Shown here: positions 49,588-61,825 of the stretch, piece after piece
Layout of the letters: the number at the start of each line of letters is the position of its first letter
Position numbering within the stretch: position 1 is the stretch's first letter
Source: Perognathus longimembris pacificus
Taxonomy: Eukaryota; Chordata; Mammalia; Rodentia; Heteromyidae
Assembly (NCBI RefSeq): GCF_023159225.1
Contig: NC_063181.1
Location: 13,537,606 to 13,601,605 of the forward strand
Reading direction: 5' to 3'
DNA length: 64,000 nucleotides
The notes under the pieces: model-generated
The model's database searches: none
Seen by the model: only the letters and a program-made list of their open reading frames with translations
Told to the model about the DNA's origin: nothing
Translations under genes and position numbers: made by a program

Positions 49588-52024
49588 AAAGGAATGTATA
49601 TGGTGCATTCTATGCAATATGCAGTAATCCAGTACTTATTTACTCACAATCCCAAGACCTTCCCAAAGTACCATCAGAAAAATGTTATAAATCTCACTGA
49701 TTTAATTGCTGTTCTCATATGATGGCCACCACATTGAATTATACTGGAATATTTCACAAAGAAAGCATCAAATGTCATATTTTATACCCATGCAAGAGTC
49801 ATTTACTTCCTAAAAATTGCATCTTCTCTGAAAGCAGAAACTGCCCAATGGAATGTCTACACAAGCTGACAAGCAATGATTTCTGTTTACTGAAACAGGC
49901 CTCCTAAGAATTATTCATTCCTTTCTGTGCACTTAATTATTATACATTGGTTTTTAAGAAGCATAGTGATAAATATATTTAAAAGTTTCAAATTAGTTTC
50001 AGATTTGTTAAATATTGCTTCCAAAATAAAGGTTTAGAAAAAACGGAATATGTGTACTCATGTACTACATGATATTTCAGTCACTGATGTGCCATGTATA
50101 CAATGGTTGTCTGACCAGGTATGACCATAGAACTATAAAACTGCGATAGCCCATATGCTTTCACCGCTGGAATGTCTCAGCACAATGGATTCCAATAAAT
50201 GACCACTACTTTTTCAAATACATATGATGCTATATTGTAATTGTCATATCAGAGTGCACTGTGACATCTGTTTATAAAACAAATACAGGCAGTAACCAGT
50301 ATGCCACCGTTACATCTGCAGCAAACCCATGCCTGTCACAATTGCAGAGTTCTGTGACAGCAGCATTGTCTCATGCCTGACTTCATCTAGTGTCCTTTCT
50401 TTCATTAAGACCCTACATGCTATGAGCTATAACACATATTATGCCATTTTGGTGTCTGGCAAGCTCTACCCTCTAGGCTTAAGGAGGGGAAACTAGACAA
50501 AGACTTTTACCAGACACACTTTTCCATATATAACATTGTAGTTAAAGGTCACAAGACTGTATATATCTATGTGTGTATATGTATGCATATATGCTGTGTA
50601 TGTACATATGTACATACACAATATATACCTATAATATGTACATATAGTACATAATATAGGTATTAATACGCATACATATAGAAAGGTCACACAGAAAGTT
50701 TCAAGGAACTTCTCATGATTTCAGAGCTCATACTTTTCCCAAATAAAATTATTTTAACTAATTTGTCACATACAAATAGTTAAAAGTCTGATACAATTAG
50801 TCACATAGAAAAAGAATTTTTGTTATTTAATTTCTCATATTCTTTTCATATTAATTAGGTCAGAAACCCACATGGCCATATGCAAATGGAAAGCCTCTTT
50901 TTTTATCCCAAAAATCCATTAATAGTAGATATTTTTGATCCAGCGGGAAAGTTGTCTGGGTTTATGTTTCACTTGCCTTGAGTTATTTTTTTTTATGACT
51001 CTCTGCTTTCATTTTCCAGAACAGAAAGCTGGGAATGGATGCCCATAAGCACTTTGTTTATCTGCACAGAAGTGGCACTCCATTTGATGCTGCAACAGAA
51101 ACTGAAATATCTCTATTTTTGCTTTTCATTATTTTCTGCTCTTTCTATTACAGTGGCTCCAATCACTGCCATTACAGCTTCTCAATATATATGTAAATAG
51201 CTAGCACTGTGTTGCCTTACATATTCAAATTTTCTTTGAATTTTGTAACTTTTCTTTTGGGAATCTTTAAGCCTCTACTTCTAACTGCCTAATACATTTC
51301 TTGCAAATGTTTCTCTTCTTTGCAATACATCAGAATTATATTCTGAATAGAAAGGATATTTATTAAATACCAAAGCTCAGTTCTTTACATATTTTCTTTA
51401 AAATTATTTAATGGGCCATGACAGTGGAGCGAAAATCTATTTTAGTATAGACAATATTCCAATAGTATTCCCACATGAAGTTTGCTTACTTAACCAACAT
51501 GTTAAGTGTAGATCTAAAATTTCAATGCAAAAATAGTGGGTACTATGGTCAATCAGGTGCTGTAGTTTCAAACAATAGATACACTTGACTTTAAGAAGCT
51601 CAAAGTATAGTGAGAAAGACAATAAAAAGGAAGAAGAAGAAAAGAGTGATCATTCTGAAATTAGTAAAAATCTATTGTGAACATTGCTAAGATAGATACA
51701 TGCTTGGCTTTAGAGCATCTCAAATGACTGAGAGTTCAGAAAAGACTTCTTAAACTTAGCTACATCTTGGGAGATTCAGAAAGGAAACTTCCAGGCAGAA
51801 AGGAATAAATGGACCCAGGAAAATCTACTGAGAATCTTTTCAATGAACTATTTGATTGAAAATGTTCCTGTTTTTGTTTCCAAATCTAATAGCTCTCTTT
51901 GTAGATAAAGTAATAACTTTCTATTCATTATATCTTTATTTAAAAAAACAATTGCATGGCCAAAATAAACACAACACATCCATATGATATTCATTTAAAT
52001 GACAATCATAATATTATATTTTAG
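49588..52024. other. Anonymous AT-rich intergenic DNA
   Basis: No supported gene or RNA gene. A TA/TG/CA-rich stretch at 50555-50685 contains the palindrome listed separately. Short frames have no domains. Confidence 0.5.
50595..50620. repeat. 26-bp perfect palindrome
   Basis: The 26 bases are identical to their own reverse complement, with no spacer, centred on ACATATGT. An imperfect hairpin (arms TACCTATAATATGTAC and GTACATAATATAGGTA) follows within 45 bp. The sequence is alternating purine-pyrimidine, a low-complexity setting where palindromes arise easily. Confidence 0.9.
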
Positions 52025-52095
52025 TACTTGGGATGCTGAGAGAAAGGAGATCATAGTTTAAGCTCATCTCAGTAAAGGTAACACATCTGTAGTTG
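52025..52095 (+). mobile_element. B1-like SINE fragment
   Basis: TACTTGGGATGCTGAGAGAA, then AGGAGATCATAGTTTAAGCT match a B1-type left part. Short and diverged. Confidence 0.5.
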
Positions 52096-52144
52096 AAGCT
52101 AAAGCAAACAAGAGACCTTCAGAAAAATGTTGTCCTAATTTTTA

Positions 52145-52590
52145 GGTTATGTACTGAAGTTTTTTGGCCATTTAACAAAGCAGTTCATGTACACAAAGTA
52201 TCTTGATCTGTAATATCCCTTCAACATCTTCACCACTCCTTTGACCCTTCAATTCCCTTATTTTTAATCAATTTTGTGGTATAATATGCATTCTTGCCTG
52301 CATTCTGTTCTCTCCTCTTGTTCATTCTTCAACACCCCCCCCCCCAACCTTTTGCGCCTTCCCAAGTAAGCAACCATTTCCTGGTAGGTACTTATTTCAT
52401 TTGGCTTTGACATAGTTTTTCTAAAGAGTTCAATCATTTGTGCTCTCTATAGAGTCTATTACATTTCAGTTCATTCATTTGTAATCACTTGTATACCACC
52501 CAGTGTGTTTACTTATAGATTTATGGGCACATACTAGCTCCTACAAATGAAGGAAACTGTGCAACCTGTGTTTCTCTGGGTCTGACTTAA
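52145..52590 (-). mobile_element. L1 3' UTR with ORF2 end, antisense
   Basis: The 3' terminus is at the left (GGCCATTTAACAAAGCAGTT, then ATCTTGATCTGTAATATCCC). The right edge reaches the end of ORF2 (ACAAATGAAGGAAACTGTGC, then AACCTGTGTTTCTCTGGGTC). A C run of about 11 interrupts near 52336. Confidence 0.68.
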
Positions 52591-52735
52591 GAAAAGTGAG
52601 AGGGAAGGGGTTGGGTAGGAAGGGTGGGTGAGAAAGTTGAAAGGAGTGGCATTGATCAAGACACACACTGTATTTATAAACTGCTTTGTTGAATGGCAAC
52701 TCTTTTGTAAAACTACTTAAAGATAATAAAATGTT
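52591..52735 (+). mobile_element. L1 3' end, opposite orientation to its neighbour
   Basis: A purine-rich tract, then GGCATTGATCAAGACACACA and TTTGTTGAATGGCAACTCTT and AAAACTACTTAAAGATAATA. It is the same 3'-end subfamily as the antisense copy immediately to its left. Confidence 0.65.
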
Positions 52736-53582
52736 CAAAGAGAAAAATGCAGTGTAGAATATAAATATTACAATATATGTCATTACTGTGATATATACAT
52801 CTACTACATTTAGTATTTATTTTTAAATTCTGTACTTTAATTCTAAAAATAATAACCAAATAAAGTAAAAAAAAAATAAGAAAATGCTGTCCTAGAAAAA
52901 AAAGGTTATGGATTAAGACCTTAGGGAGTAAATAAACTTTTAAATTCTTCCAATTATATAAAAATATACAAATTTATATATACACATCAACAGACATAGA
53001 CACAAGAGAAATTTATTTTTTCCTAAGGAACTATTTTTCTTTGTGATTTATATTGTCAAAGGAGTTTTAAAATTTTTTAGCTCACTGACTCAGGATAAAT
53101 CTAATGGAAATTAGAATTCAGTGGCAAATATGCATCTGCTTTGAGTGCAGTATTCTATAGCTGCCACTTGCTATAGTATGCATATCTTTTGGCCTCCTGC
53201 TAGTAGAATTATCGAGAATGTTCAAAATGATGTAGTAAACTCATATTTATACAGATCTCAGGAGGAAATATGAATGAGCTAATGATCTTCTAATACCAAT
53301 AAAAGAAAGTCTCTATAATTATGAAAGGGAGTTTGTTTAAGAGCAATTAAATTGTCATTTGCTATAATTGAGGTTTTTATCCCAGTGGTAGAATCAATGA
53401 TACTACTCTTTATTAAAGCAATAAGTCATGGCCCCTCTGTAACACAGTGCTGACCATGCTGCCCCATCTTTGTAAAATGAAAGTGATGGGGAAAAGAATG
53501 CCCAGCTAGTTCTAGTTTCTGATAGTACAATCAGAGCTTTCAAATACTAGAGTTTCATATTAAATGCACAGCACAATGATCT

Positions 53583-53912
53583 TAGGTTATTTGTGTCTCA
53601 CAAAACTCAGACGCAGAAGCTCTAACCCCCAATTCCTTGCAGGGTGACTTTATTTGAAGGGAAGAAAGTCGATGAAAGTGAGATCATGAAGGTAGTAGAC
53701 TGTCCTAGAAAAGGGAGAAGCAGAGCAGAGACACAGGCAGAAGAGGGGCACTGTTTACAAACCAAAGAAGTTGTCCTGGGGCCATTCTTTCACTTTTAGT
53801 CCTTAGAAGGAAACAACTTCACTCACACCTAAATCTTGGAGAGCTAGCTTTCTGGAACTGTGTGGCAACAGATTGTTATTTGAGATCCTCAGTGTGTGCC
53901 ATTTCGTAATGT
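53583..53912 (+). mobile_element. MLT1-like MaLR LTR
   Basis: The start TGTGTCTCACAAAACTCAGA, then GCTCTAACCCCCAATTCCTT and GTGACTTTATTTGAAGGGAA follow the remembered MLT1 consensus. The later AAAGTGAGATCATGAAGGTA and the end (TTTCTGGAACTGTGTGGCAA, then GCCATTTCGTAATG) are also in order. Diverged and solo. Confidence 0.65.
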
Positions 53913-54085
53913 CAACCCCAACAACAACAACAACAAAAATAGAATATTATCAACACAAATGAAACTATTGTTATATTACTATCCTAATGGCGGTACACCT
54001 AATGACAAGTATAAAGATGTAAAACTGCCAAAGTGACTATGTTACTGCCCCAGAAAGGAGTAATTTTGTAGACTAAAATTAGATT

Positions 54086-54420
54086 GTTATAGCAGTGGCT
54101 CACACCTTCAACTCTAGCTATGAGGACAGACTGAGGAGCAGTCTTCTTGATTCCAGATCATCCCAGGCAGAAATCTTCCCTAGGACCTTTGTCAACTTGG
54201 GCTCAAAAGCACATGCCTGTCATCCCAAATTAGCTGAGAGGCTGAGCTTGAGAGGATCTCAATGCCAGACCAGCCCTGGGCAGAATAGTGAGTAAGACTA
54301 CATGTCCATGGAGGGAAACTGAACATGATGGTACAGGCTTGTGATCTCACCAAGGATGGGAGCCCTAAAGTACACAGACAGAAGCCTGCCCTAGGGTGAC
54401 CTGCGAGAAAAGAGGCAAGT
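54086..54420 (+). mobile_element. Tandem B1-like SINE array (about three units)
   Basis: Three successive 7SL/B1-like units begin near 54090 (GCAGTGGCTCACACCTTCAA), 54208 (AGCACATGCCTGTCATCCCA) and 54325 (CATGATGGTACAGGCTTGTG). The third is the least certain. No ID part follows. Confidence 0.55.
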
Positions 54421-56065
54421 TCAGGAAAGCAGTAGTTACTCAAGCTAGTTAACAGCAATGGGAGGAAGTTCTGAGAGGACAGGCTACCAAGAGGGACACA
54501 TACAGTGCACAGTGTAGAACATCTAAAAAGGATGGTTCAGTCTGTGCAGCCTTTCCTCAGGCAGCAGAATCAGCTATGCACTGATGGTGATCATGGTTGA
54601 ATGAGGACTGTGAAATGCCCATGTGAGCCTTGAGGGTCAGGCTCGAGTTTACTTGTCCATGAGAAGACCATATAAAATGAGTATAACTCGGAGAGATTGT
54701 TTTCCTGTAACTCTGTTAGTGGGTCTATGGAGCAAGAAATCCTGAAGTCTGTGTGCCAACATAGTCTTCTTTTGATGCATAAAAATTGTGAACCACTTTG
54801 ATTTTTATTTTAAGGGTTAGTAATCTGGTTAGTGATTATTTTTCTGCCCACTGGAAAATGAGCTAAGAATAATTCAGATGGTTTATAGCTCCAAATCTGA
54901 GTTTAGATAAGAAAGGTCAAACTGACATGGATGGCTAAACGTGTTTAGATAAGAGCATAGGTATAACAATAGCACGTTGCTTTAAATACATATTATGTTA
55001 AATGTTCAGCTCTCTGATAATGAGTATATGAAAATTTATGAATTACAAGTCATCTAAGTTAATTCAATTTATTTGGGGGCTTTAATATTTCATAAATTGG
55101 ATCATATTAAATATGACCAATTGATCATGTACTCATTCATAATTATATAATTAGTAAAATGAGATTTTAAAATATAAACTACAGGTTAAGAACTTTCAAA
55201 TGTATGTTTTTTCATTAACTTCTTAATAATGCAGACTGATACATAATTTAGAACAGAAATTTTACAAAGTATCACAAACTTAACATGTTCTCCCATCTAA
55301 AAAGAATGTGTGAGTGTGTCTAGATGCCCTCTCCTTTAGCAATCTTTATTATCTTGAACAAGGTAATGCCGTTCACAAAGTGCATAAGACAAATAATGTT
55401 GTCATCTCTATTGCATTCATGAGTAACTCCTGTAGGCTCTACCTCTAAAGTTCAAACTGAGCCTGAATTCTTCTCTCCAGCACCAGTGCTACCAAGCAGT
55501 AATCTGTAAGGCTATTTCAAGTACTTCTCAACTTGGTTTCATGATTCTTTCCTTTAGCCTGTTTCCCAGATGTCTTAATCAAAATACTGCTCTGTTTTAA
55601 TTTTCCAATAGCTTTCCATCTCTCCATGAAGACAACACCATTAAAGGTTTTCCTTCTCCTACAAAGGGTTTGAATGCCTGATTAAAGCAATACAAAACAA
55701 ACAAAAAACATGTAAATCTAAATAATTTATATTACAAAGCTATCATTTATAAAAAAAAAATCTAACTATGTTTGTGTTCTTAGAAAATTATCAGAGAACA
55801 CATTTCACCTGGTCTGGCGACTTCTTTCCTTGGTTGTCAACTTAGATCACTTTCTAAACATCAAGATACAATCTTAGAGTCTAATAGCTGTCTTATTCTC
55901 CACCAGAATAGGAATTAGGTGTACTTAAGTCTAATAATGTGAAACTAGAGGGAATAGATCCATAAAACTGACCCTGCCCAGCCCTTCCCACACTTACATA
56001 TGAAAGAAAGAGAATATTGGAAGATAGTCTCTAAATGCAAAGAAAAGATGAAAACTGAAGATTTA
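54421..56065. other. Anonymous AT-rich intergenic DNA
   Basis: No supported gene, RNA or repeat in about 1.6 kb. Confidence 0.5.
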
Positions 56066-56365
56066 TTCTTTTTTTCTGAATAATTACTTATTTATTGTCA
56101 AAGTGATGTACAGAGGGATTATAGTTTCATACATTTGGTAGTGGGTACATTTCTTGTACAGTTTGTTACCTCCTCCCTCATTTCCCCCTTCCCCCTTCCC
56201 CCCTCCCCCTATGAGTTGTTCAGTTGGTTTACACCAAATGGTTTTTATAAGTATTGCTTTTGGAGTTGTTTGTCTTTTTGTCCTTTGTCTCTCAATTTTA
56301 ATATTCCCTTTCCCTTCCCTAGCTCTAATACCACCAGTATTACTGATTTGTGTGGTCAGTGATAT
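56066..56365 (-). mobile_element. L1 3' UTR fragment
   Basis: GTCAAAGTGATGTACAGAGG, then CATTTCTTGTACAGTTTGTT and the C-rich tract at 56184-56210 match the 3' UTR of the 25.8-kb L1. It stops within the 3' UTR. Frames of 75-81 codons here are Pro/Ser-rich artefacts of the C-rich tract. Confidence 0.87.
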
Positions 56366-56524
56366 TAATATTTGGAAGAAGATAGAAGTGGATGATTAAA
56401 AATAACTATAACAACAACATTGATTTCTGTAATTTTAAAAATATTTGTTTCCTTTCTCACTTATTCTTTGGCAGATAGCATCCATGACTTCAACACTTGT
56501 CACATTTCTATACCCATATGCTTT

Positions 56525-56752
56525 CTACAACTTCACTTTTTTTTTTTCCAGTCCTGGGCCTTGAACTCAGGGCCTGAGCACTGTCCCTGGCTTCCTTTTA
56601 CTCAACGCTAGCACTCTGCCACTTGAGCCACAGCGCCACTTCTGGCTGTTTTCTATATACGTGGTGCTGGGGAATTGAACCCAGGGCTTCATGTATATGA
56701 GGCAAGCTCTCTTGCCACTAGGCCATATACCCAGTCCTACAACTTCACTTTT
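56525..56752 (-). mobile_element. Dimeric ID SINE with about 16-bp TSD
   Basis: Full antisense dimer with a T-run tail. CTACAACTTCACTTTT flanks it at 56525-56540 and 56737-56752 (the first C is ambiguous). It has the TTCATGTATATGAGGC-type left monomer rather than the young-subgroup variant. The 75-codon minus frame is SINE. Confidence 0.94.
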
Positions 56753-57815
56753 GACTGTTGTTTTGTATCTGACATGTGATTTTGTTTGATCCATAGAATG
56801 AATGCAGAAATGAGAATTTCCAAGTTCTAAGCCTAAAGTTAAAAAAGGCCACGTAGCTTCTAATTGTCTTTGGTCCTTTGATGCTCATAGTCTTCCAAGT
56901 ACAATGAAAAGCCTGTGAAGAGAACAACTCCAATAGACCCAGAGCAGCAGTAAAATCAAGAGACTGCTGAGATATAAACCCTAATGAAAGCATTCAGTAA
57001 TAACAACCTTGGAAGGACAATAAATGATCACTTTTATAAGCTGTTAAGTCTCCTGGTAATTTAGTCTGGACCACAGCAAACCAAAGTGGTCTTCTATTTG
57101 TTTTACTTTAAACATGTTTTTCAAATTCTTAAAGAAGTTTTTTTCTCTTATTAAGTAAAAAGAGAGAGAGAGAAACTGAGTACAAAATTATGAAAGTCAA
57201 ATCGAGATAGACATATTCAGTATAAAGAAAAACATTTTAAAACAAAATGTTTAGAGAAAAGTTGCAATGAATCAATTGCTAGTGATGTATTTTCATCGAA
57301 ATATGAGTGAAAAGTTAGGCTGAAGTGCTTTCACAATGAAGAAATCTGAACAAAATAAAACAGGAAAGAAAGGAGAATAAAAGACCTGATATTCATTGAT
57401 ATTAACACTTTATTATTCCACAAAGGACCTTAGTGTACAATAACCAAGTGTAACCATAGTTCATCTGAAAGACATGGAGTCTCAGAATAATAAACAAAAA
57501 CCTTTCAGAAATGGAATGAAAAGAAGTATATCATTTATCACACTACAAATAAGAGATTGCCTAAAAGTTAGCATGAACAACACTAGCAAAGTCTCTGGTA
57601 ATAGGGCCTTACCACCAGAATTAAGTTAACATTACCCTCAGGCCTCATTAAAGGAAGACAGAATAACTAGCCACTGAAATTTTTATTAGTGGCTGTCATA
57701 AAGCATTGATTGAAAACCATTTCTTGAAGTGAGTCATGAGTTAGTAAAAAGGTAATAGATCAGAATGTTTGTAAAAATAACTCGGTTAACTTCCCACTTA
57801 TTCTTGTTAAATGTG
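56753..57815. other. Anonymous AT-rich intergenic DNA
   Basis: No supported gene or repeat apart from a short AG run near 57162. Confidence 0.5.
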
Positions 57816-57856
57816 TATGTATGTATGTATGCATGCATCCATCCATCCATCCATCA
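57816..57856. repeat. (ATGT)n-(CATC)n compound tetranucleotide repeat
   Basis: TATG-type units pass through GCATGCATC into CATC units (about 57835-57855). Confidence 0.9.
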
Positions 57857-58924
57857 TGTATCTATCTGTTTGGGGTGTTTCACTCTACATGAATACTGAA
57901 CATACCTCTAAATGGAGAGATTAATCTGAAGAGATAAACACATCTTGGTCTTATGCCCATTTTCCCCCAAACAATAATCATATGTATATCTGCATATTAT
58001 ATATATATACATATATATTGCCTGACCAAAACACATACCACCACAAAACTTAGTTTAGAAATAACCAATTAAGATGTAGATAACATGTTTTTATTCTGAG
58101 GAATTAAGGAAAGCAATAGTACAGAAGTATATTTAACTCTTTCTGCAGCATTCTTTCCCAAGATGGCATCAATATTCCACAAAAAACACATTCACAGGAT
58201 TGAATATCAGATAATTCACTGATCATTTGCATCGTACTAGGCCCACCAGGAGCTAATTTATAAGAGGTAATACCATTAAACCCCATAAAATGCATCCTAA
58301 TGTTAACATTATTGTATACATGCGAGAAAAATGAAGATTAGATTTGCTACACCAAGATGAGATGATATACCCAGCAGTATCTTCACTGCTGTATCACAAC
58401 TCTACAATTTGGAAAATAAAACAGTTGTCACAGAACTTCCTGTATGTAAGAGAATATTATGATTGGAAAATTTAATTGTAAAATTGTGTTGGGAGATCAT
58501 ACTCAGAATTAATTATCTGTAGTTTTTCTAGCAAAGGGAATATTAATTTTCTTTGAATCTGAACACATGCCATTTTGGTGTGGAAGAATGAGCCACAGTA
58601 ATCCTAAGGAACTAGAAATTGTTTTTGTGGGCAGAGATCTCTGATAGCCAATTGGGAGCTCTTTGAATTTGTTATATACTCTTCTGACTTTAACAAGTTT
58701 GCTACAACCACCAATCTGTGAGTGAAATTTTGTTTGCTTTCTGTGTTGTAGCTAGTTGAACATTAAGTTCTAGGTTCTAACTTTAGGTCATACATTGAAC
58801 GAATTAAGTGAAACCAGACATGAAATATTTCCATGACAATATTAGTTTATGAAAATACACAGAAATCTTAAAGCCACTGGACTTTCATTTTATCATGAGA
58901 TGTCTAAAGATGCAATTTTTTCCC
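57857..58924. other. Anonymous AT-rich intergenic DNA
   Basis: No supported gene. A TA-rich low-complexity patch lies near 57995-58020. Confidence 0.5.
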
Positions 58925-59095
58925 CAATAGCGGAGCTTGAGTTCAGAGCTAGTGCTCTACCACGCGAGGCACTCCCCTAGCCGAAGGTTATTTTTCAGAT
59001 GGGGTCTCTTGGTTTGCCCAGGCCTGGATACAGACTACAATCCTTCACCCTTTGTCCCCAGAGTAGCTGGGATTATTGATCTTCTCAGCAGCACT
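58925..59095 (-). mobile_element. ID plus B1 composite SINE, old
   Basis: GAGCTTGAGTTCAGAGCTAG, then TGCTCTACCACGCGAGGCAC is an antisense ID-like part. CAGGCCTGGATACAGACTAC and AGAGTAGCTGGGATTATTGA are antisense B1. Confidence 0.65.
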
Positions 59096-60738
59096 CCCAG
59101 ATTTAGAACAAATTTAAATCGTGTTACAAACCCATTTAATAACCCACCACATGATTAACTTTACTATGATATCTCCCCAGCAAACTTAGCAGCCTACCTT
59201 TGCCTCAAAAAGTATTTCTTTCATCCTGTACCCAAACACGGGACAGTCGAATTTTCTCTCTTACTTTCAGTCTTTATTCTGATGCTCTTCCTCTCCCTCC
59301 ATCTCTTTGTTTTCTTTTTTCTCTCCCACAGAATCGACCCTAGATTACCCTGACTGAGCTCTGACATGGACGTGAGGGAAAGTTTCTGGTATAAACAAAC
59401 GCCTATCTGTTATGTGCGTTCCACTCCCACAAATAATTGAGTGGGTAGAAAAACATGAAATTCTGGCAAGAAACATGGAAAACCACAACAGATTGGAGCT
59501 CTTCATATTTCAACCTAATCCAGGGACGTGGGAGGGGGTATTCCTCACTACTAACAGCTGTCCCTTCAAAAAAAAAAAAAAAAAAAAAAAAAGAAGAATT
59601 TGTATCCTGACAACACAATGGGGAGCAGGGGTGGGATGTCTTAAACATTGGGTTAAGGTAATGTAAATACAATTGCCTGTAATATTGAGTTAGTGAGGAG
59701 AAATATCTGCATTATTTTTAAATACTGGTTTATCCATTTTTTAACTCAATCACATTTTGAAATACAAATGACATTATTTAATTCCTTTCCCTCAACTTTA
59801 CCCTAGAGTCTGATACCTACACATTTTGGCAAATATTTTTGTGTTAATTAGAAGAGGAGAGTCGTTAAGGGCTTTATTTTCTTTCCAAACTTATACATGG
59901 AAATCCTCAAGTAAAAAAATTTTAATACACTATGTCTCCTCTATTTCTTTTCAGATTTATTTTTACATCATATCTGTAGGGTATAAAAATTGGATGAGAC
60001 CAATATTAGAAAGAAGATAATAAAAATGTGTAGTTTCCTCTAAGATGAATTTTTTTTAGAAGAAAAAAGAATTGAGTGAAGCAATTAATTACAAGATAAT
60101 ATGCCTGATATTACAATTCAGCTGGAAACACAAGGCAACACAAGAATAAAAAAATTAACATTGTGTTGCTTAAGGAAACAAGCCCCATAGACAAAGTTAC
60201 AGAGGTGCATAAATCTTCTTTCTCTAATACATATATCGTCTTCGCTTGTGTACCATTGGATTATGCCATTCATCAGAGTGGAGCTCTGCCTTGCCTTCCA
60301 CATTTCCTTATCATAAAGTTGTGCCTTTCCTTCTGAGAAGTAACTTTTAAGTTCCAGTTTAGCTTAAGTTTTGGTTGGATTTAGTTTTGGTTTTGAATTT
60401 GATATTAGCTTCCCCATGTAATTGTGTAGATGAATTCCATCATTTCCATCTTTCTCCATATTTTTCTTTTAATGACAAAAATTGGTTTTTAGGACTAGTC
60501 TTTCTTATACGTTCTTCTTCACTATTCAAGAACCAATTCAAGAACCCAAAACATTTTTTACTTCCTCTTCCTCCAAAACCTTAACATCCTAATGTTACAA
60601 GTAGGGAGTTGCAGTTTAAAAAAAAAAGGAGGAAAATGGATAAACATTTTTATATCGATAAAAAATAAAATAATCAATTAACTTTCTAGTCTACAAGTGC
60701 TTTTATCAATGAAAATTAAAGTTATTTTTACTGAGATG
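59096..60738. other. Anonymous DNA with an A-rich tract
   Basis: About 24 consecutive A residues lie at 59569-59592, downstream of roughly 250 bp of less AT-rich, unrecognised sequence (see findings). No gene is supported. Confidence 0.45.
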
Positions 60739-60980
60739 TTTTCCTAGTATTTTTTTTTTTTTTTTTTTTTTTGGCCAGTCCTGGGCCTTGGACTCAGGGC
60801 CTGAGCACTGCCCCTGGCTTCTTCCCGCTCAAGGCTAGCACTCTGCCACTTGAGCCACAGCGCCGCTTCTGGCCGTTTTCTGTATATGTGGTGCTGGGGA
60901 ACCGAACCTAGGGCCTCGTGTATCCGAGGCAGGCACTCTTGCCACTAGGCTATATCCCCAGCCCCTTTTCCTAGTATTTT
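60739..60980 (-). mobile_element. Young dimeric ID SINE with 15-bp TSD
   Basis: Full antisense dimer with a long T run (tail). TTTTCCTAGTATTTT is duplicated at about 60739-60753 and 60966-60980. It shares the TCGTGTATCCGAGGC variant with the copies at 4.8 and 47.8 kb. Confidence 0.96.
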
Positions 60981-61825
60981 AAATCTGTTACAAGCAATGC
61001 TCTTTAATGCTTTTAAAGATATTTTTAGATTATAAGATGTTACAAATAGTATTTTATTAATTTTCACTCAAATCCTTTACTTATCAACTATTTTATATAT
61101 ACTACCAACATTTAATAATAAAATTTTTCATTTTCCAAATGAACTGAGTGTTTGTTTCGCACAATTCTTCTATAATAAGCCTCTAAAATTAATGGCAATT
61201 TAACTTGTAGAGAGCATTTAGATTCACCCTGGCTCTTGAAACTCCGACTTTGGGATGAAGTGCTCTATCAATTTTTAGGGGCTACTGTTTATGAAACACC
61301 AGTTTGAGCTCCAAATCTACCTCATGTCCCTAAGTACACAACTTCCTAATTGAATAATTTAAATGGCATAGAACTAGGAAAAAAATCTAAGGACTATTAA
61401 AATAATATTAAACGTAAAACAGATATAATTAACACCTTTAAAATGAGGAATTTAAGTTTATATAAATTATGATGTGTGAAAACTTAATATATTACTTAAA
61501 AGGCAAGGATAAAAGGGACATGAAAATAAACTACTGCGAATGAAAGTGTGAAAAATTCTGTACTTCATTAATTTAAATTTGTGTTTAAATATCAAAGTTA
61601 AATTTTCTTAGTTATTTTAAAGTTGTAGTCTGTCTTAATTGCTTTCAATTAGATAAGAAGAAACACCAAAGTTAAGTGACATTAAATACTATAAACAATT
61701 TAAATAACGCTGACATTATTTTAAAAATAGGATAAATAAAAATTTTCATCACAAATTAACTACTTCCAATCTGAAGATGATCTAAAGTTATGTAGTGCTT
61801 AGAGAAATAAGCATTTTATTTAATC
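60981..61825. other. Anonymous AT-rich intergenic DNA
   Basis: No supported gene or repeat. Confidence 0.5.

Noticed and set aside
49369..49722. Plus-strand frame with long Lys or Arg runs
   Set aside because: It reads a SINE and its GAA-repeat tail.
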